Part shown: positions 24,196 through 34,398 of the stretch, one piece after another
Numbering within the stretch: position 1 is the stretch's first letter
Layout: the number at the start of each line of letters is the position of its first letter
DNA from: Stropharia rugosoannulata
Lineage: Eukaryota > Basidiomycota > Agaricomycetes > Agaricales > Strophariaceae
Reading direction: 5' to 3'
Length of the DNA stretch: 64,000 nucleotides
Assembly: GCA_028532985.1 (NCBI GenBank)
Contig: JANCIK010000009.1
Location: 3,273,309-3,337,308 of the forward strand
The notes under the pieces: model-generated
What the model saw: only the letters and a program-made list of their open reading frames with translations
Told to the model about the DNA's origin: nothing
The model's database searches: none
Program-made: the position numbers and the translations under genes

Positions 24196-24606
24196 CTACC
24201 GTAACTGCGAATCGATAGCTTTTGCATAGGTCTGAGTGCTCGAAGTATTTACCCCGCCTGTGAGGTAGCACGACATGAAGCATCTTCCATTATCAGGTTG
24301 ACGGCATTCAGAACACTTTTGCGCGCGCCCAGCAACAGCATGTAACCGGTACGTCAGCGCGCGGTCTGCGACCGCCGTGCTATAATCATAACTCTCCCGT
24401 GAGTTGTGTGTGGTTGAGTATCCATGCGAAAGTTTCGATGTCTTGCTAGAAGATCCGCCTTGAACACAATCCCCCAACTCCCGCCCTCGTATGCGAGGCG
24501 ACCCTTCAGGCGTTGGGTACGCAGATGCCCCAAAAATGGGAGAGCCAGCACGCGGCGTGGGCGCTGTGTAGTAAGTGGGATATTCTTGCTGCCCAGTATA
24601 AGCCAT
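24196..24606 (-). CDS. Hypothetical Tyr/Pro/Ser-rich small protein (about 136 aa)
   Basis: The frame opens MAYTGQQEYPTYYTAPTPR and continues with a Gly/Ser/Pro-rich segment and several cysteines near the C-terminus; I recognise no domain. Support for a minus-strand gene is the TATA box at 24752-24759, about 145 bp upstream of the ATG, which leaves room for a 5' UTR or a short intron. An unseen intron in the 3' half is possible, so the C-terminus is uncertain. Confidence 0.45.
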   Translation of the reverse strand: MAYTGQQEYPTYYTAPTPRAGSPIFGASAYPTPEGSPRIRGRELGDCVQGGSSSKTSKLSHGYSTTHNSRESYDYSTAVADRALTYRLHAVAGRAQKCSECRQPDNGRCFMSCYLTGGVNTSSTQTYAKAIDSQLR

Positions 24607-24751
24607 TTTTAAACGGTCCGAATGTTGAAGGTTTTCTTTTCTCTGTATTTCGAAAAGCTTGCCGATAGTGTAAGACTAGTGTTTGCGAGAAGGATGACAA
24701 GCGAAGATGGGCAGTGGAGGTGACTGCTATTCATCGATCTTGCTGATGCTC

Positions 24752-24759
24752 TTTTATAT
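24752..24759 (-). promoter_or_regulatory. TATA box for the minus-strand gene at 24196-24606
   Basis: On the minus strand the sequence reads GATATAAAAGAG, a strong TATA match. Confidence 0.5.
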
Positions 24760-24817
24760 CCCTCCGGGTGCCACTCAGCGGCCACTGACATACATTTCTA
24801 GCTTCCTAACTTAGCGC

Positions 24818-25384
24818 TTGAATACTAGCCATTTCCTCGTGGCCACATTTTCTTTTTTGCGTCCTATAAGTAGACCATTGCGGCCGATGTTTAACCACGC
24901 TCCCGGTGATTACAAGGGTGTATCGCTAGGTAGACTGCGTTCGGCTGCAATGCATGCTTCTTTGAACAAATTTTTATCTCCTTCCTGTCATTGTGTCGGC
25001 AAATGTGCAGAAAGAGGTGGCATTGATTGGGCTTTATTTGTTATCCATCAAGGGAACCATCAGGAAGTACCTGGAAGAACACAGGGACCCTTACATGCGG
25101 GATTTTTATAAAAACTCGTTAAGCGCAGCACGTCTAGCGCTCCTATTCCTCATTCGCATATGTACATTAATGCCACTCTGGAAAATATACTTACAATGGA
25201 TTCTATTTTGAATCTTCGAAAACGCGATTGTCTGACAATGGGACGCAAAAGGACGCAAACTGGATTGTCATCTATCGTCAGGCATGCTGGACGCCACGTT
25301 GCCACACGCCATTTCTGTAGCGTTATGGACGACACATTAGCGTTGATGCGTTTCTCTGGGCCTAGGCCCTAGTGTTACTCTTAT
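24818..25384. other. Spacer before miniature transposon copy B
   Basis: Short open frames at 24818-25111 and 25160-25372 have no recognisable features. No gene is supported. Confidence 0.4.
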
Positions 25385-25606
25385 CACTGCTGGCCCCCAC
25401 CTATTTATATCAGCCAAAAAGGTGTTGTCATATACGTCTTGTATTTGTTTCGTCGTTTATAGCCTGCAAATAGGCTTGAAAATGCCTCGGGGTTACCATG
25501 AACGGTAAGCCCGATGAGTATTTCTCTGCCAAAACGGTGTTCAAATAAACATGACGTATTTGACGACCCGTTTTTGGGCACCAAAAATTGGTTGACGCTA
25601 GCAGTG
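25385..25606. mobile_element. 222-bp CACTG-ended miniature inverted-repeat element, copy B
   Basis: It begins CACTGCTGGC and ends GCTAGCAGTG, flanked on both sides by TAT (25382-25384 and 25607-25609). The terminal inverted repeats can be followed imperfectly for about 45 bp: both ends read CACTGCT-GC, then ACC-ATTT, then CCAAAAA. Length is identical to copy A and the interior aligns throughout, with many substitutions, so the two insertions are old. Confidence 0.8.
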
Positions 25607-25780
25607 TATATTCATCATTTGATGTAATAAAGTTTGTGGGCGCTAAAGAAACTGAGTGCGACTCTAGGTCTAAGCAACCTTACCTCCAAGGCCTTGTTCA
25701 CGGTCATCAATCAATACGAAATAGCAGGGTTAGGGAAAACATGAGCATAGTCATAAGCATAGTGGGAGTAATACACATTT

Positions 25781-26689
25781 CTATGGACTAGTAATGAGCG
25801 GCACGGCATGCAAAAGCTCGCTAACGTATGGGTCTGATGTTTTTGGTGTTTCTCCAGATGTATCCCTTGGACTGCACGGCGTTGAGGCGGTCTGCAGGAA
25901 ATCTGGACTTGAGGTAACATCGTCATCGTGATGTCCCGCTTCTGACACAGTACTGGCTGGCGAGAAGCTCACAGAGTTGATAACAGGTGTTACAGGTACA
26001 TAACTGCTTTCATCATTAATCGGATAAGGGGAGTGCTCGGAGAGGCCGCTAAAGTTGTATGTTGGGCTCTCTGTGCCGTTATTGCTCTGTGTTACATAAG
26101 CGTAGACTTCGTCGTCTGTGTTATAGAATAAGCCCGTATTAGCATAATCATGCATACAGGCTCCTGGATAGGTATTCATGTTATAGAAGTTCGCTTCTGT
26201 TGCACCGAAAAAGGGGACTGGTTGAGGCCTAGCTTCGTACAGTGGATTCGGGATTGAAGGTGGCATGTACAGATAATGCGGGTCCCCAGCCTGAGCATAC
26301 TGAGGAAAGTTAGGTGCGTGTTGGTCGTTGATAATGTTGGTAGCATCTGGAAGAAAGTCCGGTAAAGTGGAGGGGTCAAAATTGACGTTGTACGTGGGCG
26401 GGAAGGGTCCCTGAGGAAGGCCTGAGGCAGATGAAGCAGAAAGGTCCTCTCGCAGCTGATCAAATTTGTTCGAGATAAGATCAGATTGCTCAGCAAACAT
26501 GTGGCACATTCGCTCCTCGAGATTTCTGGCCCAAGCTTCCTCCATGCACGGGGCACCTCTAGGCGGCGGTGCATGCATGAATGCCGGCTGCGGCGCGGGT
26601 GCCTCCGGAGTGATAAACTGTGTTGTTGACGAAGTTACAGACTCGTAAATTGTCTGATTGTAATTATTGACGGTTATGTTTAAGGTCAT
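25781..26689 (-). CDS. Hypothetical Pro/Asn/Tyr-rich protein (302 aa)
   Basis: I chose the ATG at 26689 (MTLNITVNNYNQTIYES) because two TATA-like sequences lie just upstream at 26752-26774; the same frame stays open to 26866 but would start inside the promoter. The protein is acidic to neutral, rich in Pro, Asn, Tyr, Ser and Thr. It has one likely helical segment (EEAWARNLEERMCHMFAEQS, then KFDQLREDLS) that could form a coiled coil. No signal peptide, membrane segment or known domain is visible. The composition resembles activation domains of fungal transcription regulators, but this is only a resemblance. The single long open frame in AT-balanced DNA makes a real gene likely. Confidence 0.65.
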   Translation of the reverse strand: MTLNITVNNYNQTIYESVTSSTTQFITPEAPAPQPAFMHAPPPRGAPCMEEAWARNLEERMCHMFAEQSDLISNKFDQLREDLSASSASGLPQGPFPPTYNVNFDPSTLPDFLPDATNIINDQHAPNFPQYAQAGDPHYLYMPPSIPNPLYEARPQPVPFFGATEANFYNMNTYPGACMHDYANTGLFYNTDDEVYAYVTQSNNGTESPTYNFSGLSEHSPYPINDESSYVPVTPVINSVSFSPASTVSEAGHHDDDVTSSPDFLQTASTPCSPRDTSGETPKTSDPYVSELLHAVPLITSP

Positions 26690-26751
26690 CTTGGTCGGTG
26701 TCGAGGTTGAGTTGGGTTTGAGGATGAGATAGTTTCTGCTGTATCTCATTG

Positions 26752-26774
26752 ATTTATAGGAACCGGTTTTTATA
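26752..26774 (-). promoter_or_regulatory. Paired TATA-like boxes upstream of the 302-aa gene
   Basis: On the minus strand TATAAAAA (26767-26774) and CTATAAATC (around 26752-26758) lie 63-85 bp upstream of the chosen ATG. Confidence 0.45.
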
Positions 26775-26792
26775 ATGATGCAAAGTAAAGCT

Positions 26793-26906
26793 TTTAGTGG
26801 CCACATTGATAAAAGTGGCGACTTCTGTCCAAGTTTCAGCGTCGACGGTCGTTCGGTTGGCCACAAAAGCCACTAAACTGGCTTCGCTTAAATATGTATA
26901 AGCGAA
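26793..26906. repeat. Inverted repeats in the promoter region
   Basis: TTTAGTGGC at 26793-26801 is mirrored by GCCACTAAA at 26869-26877, and an 8-bp hairpin TTCGCTTA / TAAGCGAA (26883-26890, 26899-26906) follows. They lie just upstream of the TATA boxes of the 302-aa gene. Confidence 0.55.
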
Positions 26907-27731
26907 CTTCTGCTCAATGGCAATGATCGAGTGTACCCTGGTCCGACATTGTGTTGAACGAAGCGGCGGACATGTTCAAGTAAGGCATTGGATCCATAAT
27001 TACATAAACGATGCCAAGATCAAAATTAGAAAGCCAGTGGGAGTAGGCGGGAGTCCACCGTTCAGGTGGCTCAGAATGAAGTGGCCTTCGGGTGGCTTGA
27101 ATTTTGCTTGAATGTCTCAATTTTTATTACCATTTTTCACTTTGTTCAAGTTTGGACAATGCTCAGCAGGGCCCATTTGTGACATTTGCGAACGTGTGTA
27201 AAATGTGTATACTCGGTGCAAAGCCACTTCCAATTGAACTTATACAGTAGGAATAAACTTGTAGATATTAGTAGGATAGCAAGCAGTGTCGTCTTTCTGT
27301 TGTCTTAATCGTTAAATATGTAAGAAGGTACCCGCGATCTTGCGACCGATACTTTAGCTCTTTCACCACTAGTCCCGGACGTTGGGGGCTGAATATGAAT
27401 CTTCACAGCAAGACCTACATGATCATATGCTTGAGCTCTTCTTGAATGTAAGGATTACAGCAGAAGGAATATGCGGCCTAGTAAATCGAGCCTTGGTCAA
27501 CCTGCCATTGGATGAGTAAAAATTTCGAGTAATAAAATGATTGATCGGGTAGTCGTTGCACTCATAGATTGGAACAATATGTGTAGTAAAACAGGGCATG
27601 AAACCAAGCCCGCGTGGATGAGTGGTATAATAAAAAAATTCCTCTTTGCTCGTTTCACATACATGTACATGTTCGAATTTCAAGCAAACCCATTTATATC
27701 GAACGTCCAAAACAACATCTTTCTCCCCAAC
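26907..27731. other. Intergenic, no gene seen
   Basis: Short open frames at 26914-27120 and 27423-27710 (minus) and 27537-27785 (plus) have no recognisable features. The segment just below 27732 is likely the 3' UTR of the secreted-protein gene. Confidence 0.4.
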
Positions 27732-28172
27732 TTATCCGCCATTAACTCCACCCTCAGTATAGAAGGAGCACGCCTGGGTTGTTAATGGCACTTGAGAAGG
27801 ACAGAGTGGAGACGAAAATGGTATCAAGCTGGCGGCACTGGATTGCTGATCGGTAGCGCTCGTGGGCGGTTGCTCAATGGCGCCAGTAAGCTGGGTAGAA
27901 GAGTCAGAGAGAATAGGTTAGAACATGTAAAATTCATGTCGAGGATCATCAAGTCTTACCCAATAAGCGCATTCAAATCCGAATAGATGGGGCGCTGCTT
28001 CGTAGAAGCAGTTTCCGCTTGTTTGATTCGTTAAGGAGAAGGTAAACAGCATAAACTTGATGGTGGGAGGACAGGTTGGGCACATGGCATCCGCCATAGA
28101 TGATAATAAGAGAATAGACAGGCAGCAGAACAGTATCGTTTCTAGTATTCTGCTCCTTTTGACGATGCGCAT
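27732..28172 (-). CDS. Small secreted or membrane-anchored cysteine-containing protein (123 aa)
   Basis: Exon 1 is 28172-27960 and exon 2 is 27890-27732; the 69-nt intron (GTAAGA donor, CCCAG acceptor) keeps the frame, and the second exon stays open for 52 codons. The N-terminus has basic residues followed by a hydrophobic run (ILETILFCCLSILLLSSMADA), a signal peptide or signal anchor. The mature part has a CPTCPP motif and five further cysteines or so, with a Ser/Thr/Gln-rich tail. No family is recognised. A TATA box lies about 95 bp upstream. The size and cysteines suggest an exported protein, perhaps an effector candidate. Confidence 0.7.
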
Positions 28173-28265
28173 TGCGAGTGAGAGACACAAATTGGTGTTG
28201 AGTTTGTGTGTTGGGGTCGACTAAGAGTTGCCGTTGGACTCAAGTAACAATGGAACACCGTCCAA

Positions 28266-28274
28266 TATTTATAT
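28266..28274 (-). promoter_or_regulatory. TATA box of the 123-aa secreted-protein gene
   Basis: ATATAAATA on the minus strand, 94-102 bp upstream of the ATG at 28172. Confidence 0.5.
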
Positions 28275-29407
28275 GGAAAGAGCATTGCTGTTCCGCGACG
28301 GAAAATGTAATTCGATATCTACGCAGCAGTTCATCTTGAGCAGAAAAAACTTCTTCCGCTTCGAATCCCACCTGAAAGTGCCATGCATCTGAGGACCTAT
28401 ATATTCGAGTGTTGAACAAAGTTCATATTCTAGTTATCATCACATGCCAATCAAACTGGCGTACTCACCCGCCATAGGTTATTGGGCAGCATTTGTATGA
28501 GGATAATCTCCATCCGGCGGGAAATCTGTTCAATGATTTACGATATCTGCAGACCGAGGTTAATTGGCAAATTTTAGATATTGAGCGGACATTACTTGCA
28601 CTAGAAAAGGAAACAGGGCAGACCTTAAATGAATGATTTATGAACTGGCTTCGATTCCTCAGACCCATTCTGGCTTCTCGCAGTGCTTTTGGTACTGGTT
28701 TTAATGGAGTGAATATTAGCCGATGCCTGCAGGAGGACTCGCAATGTGACCGTCCGTTATCAAGGACCATCTGTGAACAAGTCATGATAAGACTACCGAC
28801 AGGTTACCAGGTACTTGGAAGTTGAAGTGCAATTGTTACGTACTGGCCAATCGACCGTAAATAACTGTGTATGCAAGTATAGAGAAACTATGGCGACTGC
28901 GGCATAGTGAAAGACGTCCTCAGTCAAGATGAATTGAGAGACCGTTTAGAGTGTGTACGGCAGCCCTTTTGAAGCAAAGGGTAAGTATCAAGGTGTCGAA
29001 TGCACTAGAATCTACAAGGCATCGACTTAGCGACGAGTCCGACTTCGGCATGGGTGGGACTTGGTTGGGATCTTAAACAGCCTCTCGTGGTGAGATATAC
29101 ATGTTTGAGCGGAAAATGTCAACTCTTCAAGATGGAGTCATGAAGGAAGACCTATTTGTCCTGTTTAACACATGTTTGGGGGGGGGGGCAGCATGTGATC
29201 TGGCGGACGGGAAAATAGGGCATTGCCAGGGGGTTTCAGGGGTCACATTGCCCGCTTTGGAATTCCCTGAGTGTATGGCGAGGCTTCGTCATTCCCTGGC
29301 CAAGGAGTTCCAGGGGGCTCCCCTGGGACTGTCCGAGAACCGTATGAACGTCTGTGCATTGCCTTAAAAGCCACATTCCCTGTGATATCTCGACTACTTC
29401 ATATACA
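28275..29407. other. Intergenic, no confident gene
   Basis: No recognisable protein. A run of G residues occurs at about 29178, inside a Gly-rich open frame (29101-29367) that shows no domain. Region 29200-29340 has locally repeated GGG-rich and TTCCCTG-type words. Confidence 0.4.
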
Positions 29408-31560
29408 ATGCCAAGCTCAACAGGTACTTGTAATACTGCTCCATTTGAAGATTATCCAACGTTAAAGTCATTGAATTCTGAATTCTATGCGTACTCAAGG
29501 CGAACAGGTTGGACAAAGCCTCTTAGCAGCGCTGGTAGGATTGATAAACCCACTGATCCATACATATTCCCTCGTTGAATCTGGTGAGCGATGGTCATTA
29601 CTTGTCATAGAATCCTTCTCACTTTTGTTGATTCTATTATGTCTACAGGCAAGTCGGTTGGGGATGGTATAAGTCAAGGTCGTAAAAGCTGTCTGAAATG
29701 AAAGCCGATACTAACCATCACCGACTCAGTTTCAATAAATATTGATGAGCAAGAGAAAAGGCTGCTGGTAGCGCTGAAGGACTTTGTGAAGGCTGCACTA
29801 GAAAATGAACAGTCCAATGCGAAAGAGCGAAATGAGTCTGGAGAGACGATCAATCAAGAGGGAACTAGTTCGAAACTTTTAACCACACATAATGGTGAGC
29901 GTTTTTCAGTTGAAATACAAATTGTAGCTTACCCACTTATAACAGTAGCCAAACGTTCACCCAGAGATCTCATTTTGGTGCCCTCAGTTTGTAAGTCAAG
30001 CATTTCCCTGCTAGTAACTTGATAAAGACTGACTGCTCAAAAGCTCCACCTGGTAAGAGTCTCCATGACTCCCTGATGAATGCTCTTCGTGATCGCGTGT
30101 TTAATATCATGCCTATACGGATGCTGCACTTCGATGGAACTGGATCAAAGATAAGGTTAATAGATCGTAACGACGTGATCACGCTTCTCTTTCCTAAAGT
30201 ATACACTGAGGCACTTCCCCACTCTCGTTTCTATGAACAAGGAGGCCTCGCACCCCAGCTCATCAGCCGTTATGCAAAGTACGCTATTTTATCGCACACG
30301 TGGATTCGGGACACCCCGGGAGACGTTGTATTTGGTGACTGGGACAATCGAGCGAAGAATGAACGTGGTTATTCCAAGATAGCCAAATTTTGCGAGGTGG
30401 CGTCAAGATTTCATGGTTTATCCCTGGGATGGATGGACACTGTGTGCATCAACAAGGAGAGTAGCAGCGAGCTCGACGAATCCATCAGGTCGATGTACAA
30501 ATGGTACCAACAGGCCGACATTTGCATAGCATTCATGTCCGAAACAGAGTCACTCAAATCGATGTCCAGAGATTCATGGTTCACGCGTGGCTGGACGCTT
30601 CAAGAGCTGTTAGCTCCGAGAAACATCGCATTCTACGATAAGAACTGGACGCCTATGCTGTATACCGATCCACTTCCCTTCAACTCAGCAGAGGCAGATA
30701 TCGAATCACAGATACTCATTGCCACGAAGCTGACTTCCGGAGAGATTTCCAACTGTCGCCGCCAGAAGCCAGACTTGATTCCAATCTCTCGCCGTTTTCA
30801 ACTTGCCGCAAGCCGTGCTGTCACGCGCTCGGAAGACAAGGCATACTCGCTCATGGGGCTCATGGGAGTTGATATTTCCGTGGCGTACGGAGAGGGCGCT
30901 GAACGGGCATTATACAGGCTTCAAAGGGAAATTCTAAGCACAAAACGCAGTCCTCTGGATATATTTAACTGCAGTAGCAGTAACGAAAACAGCATATTCC
31001 CTTCTTCACTCTACGACTACTATGAACGCACGGATGAATTCGACTGCCACAATGATCAAGTCGCTTCTACTTTGGACTTGTGGGCCCCGAGCGAACCGCT
31101 ACTTTGTACACATCTGGGAGTACGTCTTCATGTCTTGTTAGTTCCTGGACTTCAGCTCTGGAGCAACAATACTGCGTGGTCTCCAAAAGGTTTTTTCTTT
31201 GGCGAGACAGAGGTTTCTATCTTCTCAAAAACAAGATATGCATTACTTCACGAGGACGTATATACCAATAATCAGACCAGGTCTCCACAAGATAGTAGCT
31301 TGCCGCCCATAATACACTTCGCTGTCCTCAACTTTAATATCAAGCTGGGACATAAAGTCGAACTTCCTGACTCTTGTCTGGCTGTGCCTCTATATTGCGG
31401 GAGTGTCCGTCCTGGGACTGTAACACAATCAGATGTGATTGGCATTTGTCGCATACACCAAGTGATCACTTTCCATCTCGAATCTCTCAGTAGAGATGCT
31501 GATTTGATGGAGGAAGATCTGGAAAGACAGGGAATGCAGCTTGTAACATTGTATCTCTAG
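29408..31560 (+). CDS. HET-domain protein (623 aa, five exons)
   Basis: HET domains in filamentous fungi trigger programmed cell death on non-self recognition and are also found in NLR-linked signalling. Exons: 29408-29534, 29649-29666, 29730-29894, 29946-29990, 30044-31560. The joined frame gives 624 codons including stop. The first 118 residues (exons 1-4) form a variable N-terminus with a helical stretch (DEQEKRLLVALKDFVKAALE). The HET domain starts near residue 197 with YAILSHTW. GYSKIAKFCEVA and LSLGWMDTVCIN follow at about 228-255, and DSWFTRGWTLQELLAP at about 295-310. The remaining 310 residues are a family-typical C-terminal region without a recognised domain. No lesions are visible. 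Exon 2 is only 18 nt. Confidence 0.85.
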
Positions 31561-32860
31561 CATTTTATTAATCTTTGTTGTCTTTTTTCAGTTTCCAGGT
31601 TTTGCTTGAGTAGTGTGACCAAGCGCCAGGTGATTTATATCACCATATCTTGTCGACGAGGAGTAACAGCAGGCTCACTCATACGCTGAAGGACAATCAC
31701 TAGTATGTATTATAGGAGTTATTTATATGGTAACCCTTAAGCAAGCGAGCCGGCCAAAACCCTGCCTTGTTCGAATCTCTATGTGCTTTTAGTGTAAATC
31801 CCTCTTGCTCACAAAGCTATGATATACTAGTCCGAGGACGGCAGCAAGCCTAGTGGAGTGCCACAACACATAGAACTTTGTAGATATAGAGTATACCACT
31901 CCCTCGTAAACGCAACTCCATATATTAATGTGGTTACGGCATTTAAAGGGCATACTTCTATTAGATACCTGTTAAGCCTTGCATTGAAAGAGCAGTTGGA
32001 GCACCAGCTACTATATGGTACAGCAGTCTGAGCTATTTATACTCCAAGCCTTTTGGTATTCTCGCCTTTCCTGGTCTTGTATCTGCGTCGACCATATAAA
32101 CACGGGCCGCATGAGTTCGAGCACGGAATAGGGGACATGCATAGATGAGTGGTGCGCGGCTGCGTTTATGTAAGTAGGAAGGTGGTACTTAGGATGTGGG
32201 ACATCAATACATCAGAGACGGCAGGGGCGGGGAATGGATGTCCGCCTCCAGGGGTATTCGGGAGCCGGACTCAGTGATATTGAAATATAAGCAAGAATTT
32301 TTACTATGTAGGAGAACATGACGCGCTGCGATATGGCCAGTCGGAGATAGACGAATCGCGCGCATGAGCGTACTATCCACCCACAGTGACAGGCAGTGTA
32401 AAAGACCGGTTCATGCGTAAGTTTCTATTAATATCTATACGTGACCGGCGCCACGAATATCTTGAAATTCAATGCCAACAGCCTGACATATCTGTGCATG
32501 TACAGCCTGATGTGTGGCACGTTCAGAGCGTATAAGAGAATAAAATTGTTATAACAAGTCGTAAATCTAAAACTGAGGTTGAAAAATATCTTCAAAACGC
32601 GCATAGATCATATGTAGAAGAGAATTTTATGACGTCCAACTTGAATCGTCAATACAGTACAGTCCAAGTTGCAAGGTTACTGTACGTTGGCTAAAGTTAT
32701 ACGGTACTGATGAACAGAAGCTGTACAGTGGGTGTGCTACTGTACACTGTGTCAACTGCTCTGCACACCTGCACTAGGCTGCACTGCAAGATACGAAGTA
32801 CATATTTAAGCTTGGCAGATTATCACCTCGGAGTCCGAGGATCAAACTACGCTTGCATCG
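31561..32860. other. Intergenic, no gene seen
   Basis: Nothing recognisable on either strand and no long open frame. A GTTCGAATC word at about 31769 resembles a tRNA B box but lacks the remainder of a tRNA. Confidence 0.5.
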
Positions 32861-33702
32861 ATGTCAGGCAACATATCTACTAACTGGTTAACGACCATTA
32901 ACCGTTATGCTGGAGCACCAGAAAATGCTTATCCATATCTCGAATTACACAATAGTGACGTCTATCTGACTAATTTGGATGAAGAAATATCAAATCTTTT
33001 TTTTACGGTACGCATAAAGAACAATTTTGTGGTACATTAGCTTAAATTTGACCACACAGGCATCCACTATAGAAAGTCGTCAAAACTTGAATGCGAGATA
33101 CGCGTCAACGTCTTCTTTTACGGATAGCTTGGCGAGGCAGTCCGAGGCATTTGAGGCAAGTTTTACAGATTAATACTGTTATTCCTACTGTTTAATACCG
33201 ACTGCGCCAGCGCCTTAATTCTGGTAACGACTCTATTACCTCGGTAAATAACCCAATAAATACTCGCTTTAAGAAAGGCAAACTAATATACTCTATGTAT
33301 TATTCTTTGTTGTAAGGATAAAGGTTTTGGGTCGACACAGAGTACTATGAACAATGAGGTACTTTTACACCGTGACACATACAAAGACAGCTGTATTGGG
33401 GCAAAGACCAGACGATTGCGTTCAGCCGCGTATTTTTGCCCTAATGAGTACTGTGAGAGTACGTTCACAAGTCGGCATAGACTCAAAGGTATTCGTGTCT
33501 CTAGTATAATTTATTTGTCGTGCTGCCCTGCTGACACAGTTATATAGAGCATATAAACCGGTTTCATACTAGACCTGAGCTTCAAGTTCGACATAATTGC
33601 CAGGATTGTGGTTATTCCACACCTTACCGAGCGGATTTACGCAGACACATTGAGAAAAGTTGTAAGGGAAAGCAATCCCTTGTTGGGTTTGGCTTACGGT
33701 AG
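32861..33702 (+). CDS. Small C2H2/C2HC zinc-finger protein (209 aa, five exons)
   Basis: Exons: 32861-33007, 33060-33155, 33211-33277, 33324-33488, 33548-33702; the joined frame is 210 codons including stop. The C-terminus holds two adjacent fingers. The first is C142-x4-C147-x12-H160-x4-H165, starting YFCPNEYCESTF. The second is C176-x2-C179-x12-H192-x4-C197 (NCQDCGYSTPYRADLRRH), interrupted from the first by no intron within either metal pair. The N-terminal 100 residues are Ser/Asn-rich with no known domain. A small DNA-binding regulator is the natural reading. Introns 2 and 3 both need GC donors (GAG|GCAAGT is a good GC-AG site; AAAG|GCAAAC is weaker), so the middle of the model is less certain than the finger exons. 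Confidence 0.65.
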
Positions 33703-34398
33703 AGCAACGATGATGTTTTCTTCTGCCTGATCCCTTTGCCATTACTAGGGATGGAGATATAACATTATTGGGTTACACCGAGTGATATAAAGTATTAGGA
33801 TCATGACTCTATGTTGGATATCTTGGCATACCGGAAGGCTTGGCTCTTGGAACGGATGTTAACGGTGCTGACTGGTCCCGACACGAAAGTTCCGCAACGC
33901 AATGCCGAAGCGGACTTGCTTTCGGCAGCATGAACTAGTAATACATATTGAATTATTGTCTGATTACCACACGGTAAGTGCTACTGAGAATGTACATTGT
34001 ATTGGAACGCCTGTACAAATAGGCTATAACTCTTGTGAATCAGAGTAGACTCATACCGAAGAAGCAGTATAAAGCAAATGGCTGGCCACCACCGGCGGGC
34101 ACGGCAAGTGCCTTAAGCAATCAATTAATCAAGCTCCGATTGGAGTACAAAGACAAATACTGAGTATATATGTAATAATGGAAAATTATACATCATACAC
34201 CTGTAATTTGTATAGTAGATCGACATGCGGCACATATTTTTGCCCATACGAAACGATTATAACAATAACCTTGTGGTAGACTGTTAGTCATCTCTTCACA
34301 GTTGCTCGTTGTCCTACAACCGCCACCTTCCTTCCCTTTTTTGCACGTTCCTTCCAAGTTCCGCGGCGGTTAAAGTTATTGAAACGGGTGAGGTCGCT
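33703..34398. other. Intergenic, no gene seen
   Basis: AT-rich spacer between two plus-strand genes. The last 100 bp are presumably the promoter and 5' UTR of the deacetylase-like gene. Confidence 0.45.

Noticed and set aside
24930..24955. Shared word (GCGTTCGGCTGC) with 11228 and, more loosely, 33419
   Set aside because: The similarity covers only about 12-14 bases and does not extend, so it is not evidence of a repeat family.
29991..30014. A 24-nt intron in the HET gene
   Set aside because: Too short for this genome; using the acceptor at 30043 gives a 53-nt intron with a CTGAC branch-like site and keeps the frame.
31765..31780. Possible tRNA (GTTCGAATC followed by T-rich sequence)
   Set aside because: No A box, no acceptor-stem pairing and no anticodon arm can be drawn around it.
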